This document shows, piece by piece, positions 56,101 through 64,000 of a DNA stretch of 64,000 nucleotides. The DNA lies in assembly GCA_018697195.1 (NCBI GenBank), contig CM031864.1, forward strand, positions 18,962,249-19,026,248, in the 5' to 3' direction. Under the pieces are notes generated by a model. It was not told the DNA's origin. It saw only the letters and a list, made by a program, of their open reading frames with translations, and did not search any database. Each line of letters begins with the position of its first letter. The first letter of the stretch is position 1. This stretch comes from Certhia americana. Its lineage: Eukaryota > Chordata > Aves > Passeriformes > Certhiidae. Made by a program: the position numbers and the translations under genes.

Positions 56101-58743
56101 CAGACATTTGCTTGTTTGTGATGGACTCCTCTTAGTCTGGTAGGGAATGACATTTCCCCTGCAGTCTATTTCATGAAGTGTCCTGTCAAAGCCCTTATTT
56201 GTACTGCTGTGACTTCCTTCACATACTCAGACCCAAACTAATTTGCATATTGAGGTTTTTAATTGATTTGCTTATCTTATTATCATCTACAGAGCAACAG
56301 TTATAGGAAGGTGTAGAAAGACTACTCAGCAATTGCGTTCATCACCTTCTTTAGTGAAACCTCAGTACACATTTTTCTGCAGAGAAGTATTTTACTATTT
56401 TCAAACCTTATTCTTTTCAAGCTTGTTCTCCTCAGTGCAGATACTGAGCTCCTTGCTTTACCAGGTCACCAAGACATACTGCCATCACCAGTATTCACAG
56501 TTCCCAGCACACATAATGGCCAGATTGTAGCTATTGTCAAGTATGTGAATATAAAATTTTAACAGTACGTTCTCCTCCCAGGCTTTATAACTTTTCTTCC
56601 CAACTTTCTCAGCCACTTCCCAGTGATTAAATTTTGTAGACATTTCCTAACGTGATTTTTTTCCCCCACACTGTTTTCAGTCCTGTTCATATCATTAGAT
56701 GAATTCTACTTGGCTGAATTGATATTTCCTAGGTAAGCTAATTTCTTGAATGTACCATACTTTTCTCATTTTTCCAGCCACGTTTTGGCTGAAAAGTACA
56801 CCAATACACCATATAATAAGGTATGTCCTTGGTGAATAAAATATGAAAGTGGGACTTGTTGTTTGCTCTTATCCTTTTCATCTGTAACATAAACCTTACT
56901 GTAACTTACTTGTATTTCACAGCAAAAATAATTATGTGTAAGTTTTGGTTTGCTTTTAAAATTTGCCTTAGTAAGATAAGTTTTTTTTACTGTAATCACT
57001 TGTGTCCTCATCTGTTTGGCCTTCATTTGAGCAGACAATGTCTTTCTTTGCTTGTTAATTAAGTTCACGCAAACAGTTCTCAGAAACTGGTTTCGCTTTT
57101 AATAAAACACACAAAGTTGAAAAACCCTTTCTAGAGGAGAGAACAGCAATTGGGTGAAGAAAATTCTGCAAGATGTCATTATACAGAATATCTCAAAATA
57201 AGCACCAAGAGACTTCTCAGTGAACAAAATTCTGTTTTCAGTTAGCAACAAATTTACCATTATAATTATATGACAGTTCTTCGATGAGTTCACAGGCATG
57301 TTTTAAAAATCCCTGTAAGTAATGCCAAGGTCTACTGCTGGGTGCTGCTTCCCCTATGCCTACGCAGGCGTTACCAACCTCAAAGATGCCACAGGAGCAG
57401 CCATAGCCAACGTGCAGAAACTGAATTCACATTCTCAAAGTAATAACTCACATATAATGAGGGATGATCAGAAGATGTTCACCCCAGGAACTCTGGAAGA
57501 GTGGGACTTCTTCATCCCACACACAACGCTAGGTCTCAGAAAATTCAAATCTTCCTTTTGAAATGCTGCTAGTGCTTTTCCTCACAGAAGAGAATGGTTT
57601 GATCTCAAGCATAAAGTGCTGTGAGGGATTTTTGGTGAAGACTGCAGTGGGATAGCATTCCCACAGCAGAAATGGCTGACAGTCTGCCTGCATGCAATAT
57701 GCAGGACTTTGACAGAGGATGTTAAAATCAAGATCAGGGAATAGGATATTGTCTTTGGGTTCACACTTTCATTATGATGAAGCTCTCAGTAAATAAAGTG
57801 ATGAGAATCTTAGCAAAGAAACACACAGTCCATTCATAGGGAAGTAGGATATTAAACATGCAGCACTTTTACTGTCAATATGAAATGTTTAAACACTTCT
57901 ATACTTGCTGATGTGCCCATTTAAACACCAGGAATAAGAAAAAACTTCTTGATTATCTTCATGTCATAATATATTCAGGAATGTTCACTTATTTTGCTCA
58001 TAGCTGAAGCATGAAGGTAATAACTTCAAGACAGAAGATATTCAGTCTCTGGGATTTCTTGTTCTATCCTTTCAAGATAATGATTGAGGAGAATTTTACT
58101 TTCTACCTCGTTGTCCTTATTCACTCCTTATTCACAAGAACAGTAGCTGAAAACCATTTATGCCATCTAGCTGGTGTCATTGCTCCCAGCTGTGATTGTT
58201 ACCTTTGAGACAGATATTCCCCACAGCCAAACATGCTCTAACAAAACTCTATCCTTGTAGTGAAGTTAACTCTAAGTATTGGGTTTTTTCACTCAGAGCA
58301 CTCAATTGCTTATAAAAGTACTATAAGCATCTTTCACATCTGGAATAAGAACGAAAAGAACACATATTTGGTTTATGAGGAATTCAATTCACAATAACAA
58401 TTCTTATTTTAAATTACATTCTGCTCTTAAATACAAAACTATTCACAACAGAACTGCCGAGCACGCACACTGGGATCAACTCTTTCCCTTGATATTATCT
58501 ATTTGAAAATTAACATCAGCCTAACTAAAAAATCATGACTGACCTCTGCTTGACAGCAATTTCACAGAATTTTCTGTCATAAATATTATTTGGACGGGCT
58601 TTTCTAATTTTTAATAATGTACTTGTATGTCAATAAAGCAATTGCATTCTGTTGAATAAATACTAAATATGTTGGTTTCACAGACCTGTAAACTAGAGAT
58701 TCTAAGTAACTATGTTGCATCTTTATGATTAAGTGGCACTTAC

Positions 58744-58908
58744 GTGGTTTGGAAAGTCAGCCTTCAGTTCAGTAATGCTTTTACACCAATATGCTGCTGT
58801 TTTCTCGCTGATCAGTTCAATATTTAGAAAAGAGCCTTGGCCTGGGCCATACAGAGGACCTGAAGTAGTTCCACGCACAATCCTTGGAGAAACATTGGTT
58901 ACAATATC
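58744..58908 (-). CDS. DPYD: DPYD exon 14 (dihydropyrimidine dehydrogenase, about residues 581-635)
   Basis: This exon has 165 bp, 55 codons, and is phase 0 at both ends. The translation starts [17 protein letters not shown] and continues through [19 protein letters not shown] to KADFPNH, differing from the human protein at only a few positions. By human numbering it carries Asn609 and Glu611, which contact the pyrimidine in the FMN domain. On the minus strand the acceptor ends TTTTGCAG and the donor is GTAAGT, a full consensus. This is the counterpart of the human exon lost in the DPYD*2A splice allele (c.1905+1G>A); the donor G is intact here. Length, phase and sequence identify it securely. 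Confidence 0.98.
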
Positions 58909-59923
58909 CTGCAAAATAGGAAAGACCTTCAGACTTGCAAAGTGACATTTATGTTGATGATGTATATTATATAACACAAGCTAAAATGTACCAGGTGTAT
59001 TAAAAATCCACTGCTATTATGAGTAAAAGCTACAACTATAGGGGAGTTCTCCAAATTAGCAGATCCTCCAATTAAATTCTTTACATCAGAGGAGAAAAAT
59101 GTTTGCTCTACGTGTGAAACAGCATGATAATTATAAAGAAAACTCCAATATTGTACTCCTATGAACTGCCATAAATAATATCATTCAAATAGTGCTTCTG
59201 TGTTGGGTAGAGGGCACACAAGACATGGTGTAGCAATCTGTGTGGGTCCCAGGCATGTCCCAGCAGACATGGGAAAGTCTCCCCAAAAGTGATCACAGTC
59301 CGTGTCCTACACTCATGGGTGAAGCTCAAAGAGGCGCAGCTCACCAGCCTCTCTGCTGCAAAGGCATGGGCCAGGCACCAGCAAAAGCACACCAGAACAT
59401 CAGATAAAACAACAAAAGAGATAAAAAACAAAACACAAAACAGAAAAAAAGTGAAAATAAAGATTAATATTGTAAAGTATGACATTTCTGAAGGTCATTG
59501 TGAGGTTAGCAAACAATTTTGAAACACACAGTAAACACACAAAATGTTGACTTGTTTAGTAGTCTTAATTAAGCTGCGATGTCACCAGATCTATATTAAC
59601 AAAGAACTGTAAATTCTGACATTATTTAAAACTAAAGAGAAACAGAGATGGCAAAATGTTCCTTTTGCCAATTTCCAATTAAAAATAATTTTGAGTAAAG
59701 GTCATTTATTTACAAACGTATCAGAATTATTTGTTTAAGTACCCCTCCTCACCATCTTGTCATTTTTAGTGAGATAACATGAACCTCTATTAGTATATAG
59801 CAATTAAGGTAAATTTACATATTTTAATTAAGAACCATCCCATATAAAACAATTAGGGTAATAGGCATACTAACTGGATTTCATAACATTTGGACGTTTT
59901 TCCAGCTAGATAGACAGGAAACC

Positions 59924-59943
59924 TTAATTAGCATTAATTAGCA
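59924..59943 (+). promoter_or_regulatory. Tandem homeobox-type motif (TTAATTAGCA, two copies)
   Basis: Two perfect adjacent copies of a 10-base word containing the TAATTA homeodomain core, followed at 59951-59965 by a POU-like GCATATG and a GATA-like TGATAAGG. Further TTAATTA words occur at 59567 and 59825. AT-rich DNA yields such words easily, so enhancer function is only a suggestion. Confidence 0.25.
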
Positions 59944-61902
59944 CTGATCTGCATATGTTTGATAAGGCATACCCTTGCCACAAAAGATTATTTATTCCTG
60001 AATCTGCCAAATGCTGCAGTTACAGAGGATAAAGGGACTTTTCTTCACATTGTATGTAAATTTGAGGCAATCTTAATTTGCTTATAAAATTGAATTAATT
60101 ATTATACAGTAAATATGCACTAATATTTTATATTGATAGATAGTTATATGTCCATTTACATATGTAAAAATAGTACAAGGTAATCTCATCAGTTCATCTA
60201 TTTTCAGACATGGTAAGTCTGGAACATGGACACCATATTAATCCCCCATTTTCTTATTATACTGTTTTCCTTCCATCACAAAACCTGGACTTCCCTCTCA
60301 ACAGTTAAGTTATATTTTCAGGAAAAAAAAAAATTCAGAACACTTTCTGAATTTATGCAAACCAAAACCATACAGCAAAAAGCACTCCCTTCGCTCCCTA
60401 AACAAATTACAAAAATTGCAGTTTATGCAGAGGAACCATTTACATCAGTTTGCTCCACATTATCCTCTTGAGCATTTCAGTCCTTTTAAATTGCCTCAGA
60501 GGAGTGTGCTTTGACTCCATCCTAGAAAGCTGTTTGTGCACACTGGCCATCATGCCCTGTGAGCAAACACACAGCCAGTGCCTGGCAGCTCGAGCTGAGT
60601 CCTTCAGGCACAGGCTGCACGTGGGGAGCTCCCCTGACCATGCTGCAGGTACTCAGGGGCTGCCTCCTCCCACGCTCCAAAGCAGTCAGCAGCTATGCAG
60701 CTACTGTAGCATGGCATTAAGCCTGAGCTAACAGCCTGTCTGCTGATGGGAATTATTACCCCTGGGTTTAGTGCAAATTACGATGATGTACGTGGTCTGA
60801 CTTCCATTTTGCAGCTCGCATGTGTGCATGTGTTTGCCCGATAATGCTTGGAGCCGCCAGTGGTACCACTGGTTATCTCTCCATGTGCAAGCCTTGGTGG
60901 TCTTCCACTCAGTTTCATTGTACTGCAGCTAAGAATTCAAAGACTGAGCTATTACAGCCTAGATAATACCTCTTGTGAGGCTCTCTTAAAGCTTCTGTCT
61001 GCTTCTACGTAAAAACACTCTGAAGTTTTCCCATCTGCCTTGGGTGTCCAGGCAGACAGGGGCTCTCAGGTCTCTTCTCCCTTCTCTAAGGAGACACCCT
61101 GGCTTAGACTGCAACTGCTGCTGACGCCCCACAGCTTTGTCACACTCTTTGCCTGAGCTCAGTTATAGTCAACATTGGAGTGACAACTTCTCTCTCCAGG
61201 ATCCCACAGAGTTGAATCAGGGAATGCATAGACTTTGCAAACTGTCTCAAAAGCAGCCATTCTTCCCTTTAATGACCACAAGAGATAGACAGAGACATAT
61301 AAAATAGTAAACACACATACATCTCTCTGCCTACGTTTCCACACTGTGGAAATTTCCTCGAGATTTTGTGAGATCCCCTTTGGTGCTCAGGGACCTACCC
61401 CTCCCATTCCCAGAAGCACAGACATCAGTTTCTTCCAATGAAGAAGAAGAGGCTTCCAATGCCTCCCCACTGCCTCTGTGTCACAAGACCTCTCTGGTGT
61501 GTCTGTGCATCACTCTATCTTTCCTGACCAAACTGCTTCTATGTCCAAAAATCCTTCCTGGCTTTGAAATCCAAATATTACCACCTGGCTGCTTTGTCTT
61601 GGTTCTGTGGGAGGGATATGCTGTCCTTATTTAAGATCTAGTTCCTCATTTGCCCCTCCTAGTTAAGAGTAAACTAGATGGAAAGAGTCTGTAATGACTG
61701 ACACTCTGGCACTCCTCCTGTCTCTTGTTAGCACATGACAGCCCCAGGCACAGGGAGACTCACAGTTCATGGAAACAAAATGGAATTTTTAACTTATGTG
61801 ATGATTCAAGGAATCTGTCTATGTACATACAAAATAAAATCACACAAGTGACAGAACAGAAAATTGTCTCTTTGAGATGAGTGTGAAATACCTACACAGA
61901 AG

Positions 61903-62610
61903 TTGCTTTACCAACCTCTTCATCTTCTGTCTCCTGCCATGGCTATGAGAAGGCTGAACACGGGAAGAGGCAAAGGATCAAGGCAGAGGATCTCTTGGCT
62001 GGGCTTAGCCAACTTCATGGCCCTTAGTCCTAGGAATGAATTTTGCATGGTACCAGAGGTTGTTTCACTGAAACAGGAAATTCTGGGGGCTGGCAAATTG
62101 CTATTGCTGTCTCCAAAACCAGCAGGTAATGGCACAGCAGCTGAAGTAGCCCTTGTGCTCCCGACATGTGACAAACCACCTTCTGGAGTTTTAATTGAAC
62201 ACAGGCTTTTCCCATCTGTAGGAACTGTGAGACCCAACACTGGCACTGATAATTCCTTTTCTCTGCTGAAATCTCGTTTTTTTTCCTTTTATCCCACAAC
62301 TGTGCACACAACCCTTTTATTGTTAATAAAAATTACCATGTGCATAAAAAGCTGCAACAGAACTGAAGCGAGAAGCCTGACAGAAAGCACTTCAGGGTTG
62401 GAACCTAAAATCTTTATTGGTCCTAAACAGAGAGATAACCTCAGCAATGAGTTGGTGTGGTTCCTGCACACAGGAACAGACCTGGTTCCACATACAGGAA
62501 CAGAGTGTCTCCAATGTCCAAAACAAATCAAGTATCTAACTAACTCATTCAAGGGAGGCAATGTAGAGTCCTTGAGAAAAACAGCACAGCACGTTTTTTC
62601 TGTTCTCTGA
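61903..62610 (+). other. 235-codon open frame, probably non-coding
   Basis: The longest stop-free frame starting with ATG in the window, antisense to DPYD in intron 13. The predicted product has no signal peptide, membrane segment or motif that I recognise. Near codons 190-200 it contains a short repeat (LHTGTD, then PHTGTE) that reflects a DNA repeat at 62459-62502. A minus-strand frame (61920-62246) overlaps it. Coding status cannot be supported; a lineage-specific gene or antisense RNA remains possible. Confidence 0.2.
62459..62502 (+). repeat. Two-copy 25-bp-period repeat with internal symmetry
   Basis: GGTTCCTGCACACAGGAACA at 62459-62478 and GGTTCCACATACAGGAACA at 62484-62502. The first copy is itself a small inverted repeat (GTTCCTG / CAGGAAC). 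Confidence 0.75.
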
Positions 62611-64000
62611 AGGCCAAAGATAGAAAACTTTTAGTAAGGAGCAACTATAACAAAGCTTATATCTTTCCACACGAAAAGACAAAGCTGTGAGAGAAAAAAA
62701 AGCAAAACCCTGGAAAAATAATTGGCAAAGATAACGGAAAATAAAATGTTTCATGGGGAAATATTGCAATTCAGTGTGGACTTGGGAATTAGGAAAACTA
62801 TTCAGTACTAGATTACAGCAAAAGAACCTGTTTTGAGGGTTAATGTAAATGAAGAGAAACAGTGACAACAAATAGAATAAGGGCCAACTGTGAATCATTA
62901 ATATTTCAGTTACTGAAGTTCTTCCATTGCCTCAAAAGCTTATTCATTTCTCCAGGAGAACACCAACCCTGCAAGTATCTCTAGCTCAGGACATCACCGA
63001 AGAAAGTGGTGTTACACAGATAAAAGCACTAATATCCTGCTGCTTTTGGATTCCCCTCTTCTGCATATGACCAATTCTGGTATTCTAGTGACTTGAGATT
63101 GAGTTAATTTGCATTACACATATATTTCTGTTCTTGTTGATTAATTAATTAGCATGCTGAAAAGACGACCCAAGGCATTGATCAGGCCCCATTTGTTCTA
63201 ATAATCTCAGAACTCTGCAATCAGATCATTGAATTCTAAACTACTTAAATCTGATGGGCTGGGAGATTTGAGACAACATTTTAAAGATAAAGTCCAGACA
63301 CTCAGCAGCTTTTGCTCAAATTTATTTAGGCAAGTATCAATATACCTTACTTATCATTCTGGATTTGTTTTGCTTCACACTGTCCACATTTGCTGTTGCT
63401 AATTGCCAGAGATTTCTGTATTGTAAAATCACAACCATGCTGCCTATAATGACCAATGAAAGCAGGACAGCAGGGGCATTTCAAGTTTTAGGGCATCCAA
63501 AGGGTTGTTTGACACAGTGCTAGATCATGTGACAAGTACATTCTTTGTGTGTTTCTCCTAAACCAATCAGCAGAGAAATAATTCACATTGTGAATATTAA
63601 CACTGTCATCTGAGGGCATGGAAGTTAATGACACGCAGAAATTAATCAAGCCATTCACCTCTCTCTCAGACTTATTGTTTTAGGGGAACCAAGAAGACAG
63701 CTTCATTAACTGACTTCACTTTTTATTTCATAATCATGTCTCCTAGAAACTAAAAAAAGGGAAAAAAAAGAAGTAGCAGTATTTGGAGAAAAATGTGTTA
63801 AGAAGCCAGTTGCAGAAAAGCAGTCTCCCAAGAGTTGTGCCACCTCATGCCTTTTCAGTTGATGTAGTTATATTAGGCAAATACAATTAAAGATATATAA
63901 GGGTATAAAAAGAACCAAGAGAATAAATCTGTATGATTTTTCATATCAAAGCTCTGATGTGTTTCTATTGATTTGCAGAGCTCAAAACTGTTTTTTTCTG

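Larger units (their letters stand above)
36526..58743 (-). other. DPYD: DPYD intron 14 (22.2 kb)
   Basis: The largest complete intron here, from the exon 14 donor GTAAGT to the exon 15 acceptor. It holds the 1.39-kb LTR (45942-47334), a possible degenerate CR1 tail (about 44760-44865), an A/C-only tract (49150-49338), an imperfect foldback (50495-50599), a purine-rich G-run cluster (40208-40232), several T runs and an A-rich stretch near 55380-55580. No additional exon with DPYD similarity was seen, as expected because exons 14 and 15 are adjacent in the transcript. Confidence 0.94.
58909..64000 (-). other. DPYD: DPYD intron 13, part (continues beyond the right edge)
   Basis: This is sequence upstream of exon 14 in the gene. 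I looked for the expected end of exon 13 (a segment like ALTKTFSLDK before a donor) and did not find it. An AT-rich block at 59550-60130 contains repeated TTAATTA motifs. GC-richer stretches occur at 60530-60720 and 61030-61140. An open frame of 235 codons lies on the plus strand at 61903-62610. Confidence 0.85.

Noticed and set aside
58733..58945. 70-codon plus-strand open frame
   Set aside because: It is the opposite strand of DPYD exon 14.
58909..64000. DPYD exon 13
   Set aside because: No match to the expected end (ALTKTFSLDK before a donor), so it probably lies beyond the right edge.

Overview
The window is vertebrate nuclear DNA, almost certainly from a bird and probably a songbird. 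It is AT-rich and intron-like, has a diagnostic CR1 LINE 3' end, and carries an avian-type endogenous retrovirus LTR. It contains one recognisable gene: an internal part of DPYD (dihydropyrimidine dehydrogenase) on the minus strand. DPYD catalyses the NADPH-dependent, rate-limiting first step of uracil and thymine breakdown and also clears 5-fluorouracil.

Five coding exons were found by translating the minus strand. All are flanked by AG/GT splice sites, and their lengths and phases match human exons 14 to 18. Exon 14 is 58744-58908 (165 bp), exon 15 is 36457-36525 (69 bp), exon 16 is 33947-34030 (84 bp), exon 17 is 16282-16402 (121 bp) and exon 18 is 15293-15412 (120 bp). Joined, they give an uninterrupted frame for about residues 581-767 of the roughly 1025-residue enzyme. 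This is the core of the FMN- and pyrimidine-binding barrel, with Asn609, Glu611, Asn668, Cys671, Lys709, Asn736 and Thr737 all kept. I did not find exon 13 or exon 19; they should lie beyond the right and left edges.

Everything else is intron. From the left edge: part of intron 18 (1-15292) with a CR1 copy near its left end; intron 17 (869 bp); intron 16 (17.5 kb) with a 100-base assembly gap, a poly(A) run at the gap edge and an unusual 67-bp direct duplication; intron 15 (2.4 kb) with a CpG-rich patch beside exon 16; intron 14 (22.2 kb) with a 1.39-kb LTR, an A/C-only tract and a long imperfect hairpin; and part of intron 13 (58909-64000) with homeobox-like tandem motifs and the longest open frame in the window. 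The clear mobile elements are antisense to DPYD.

I see no second protein-coding gene, tRNA, rRNA or CRISPR array, and no evidence of an undescribed system. The best leads are the foldback at 50495-50599, the CpG patch at 34608-35155, the 67-bp duplication and the tRNA-Gly-type primer site after the LTR.
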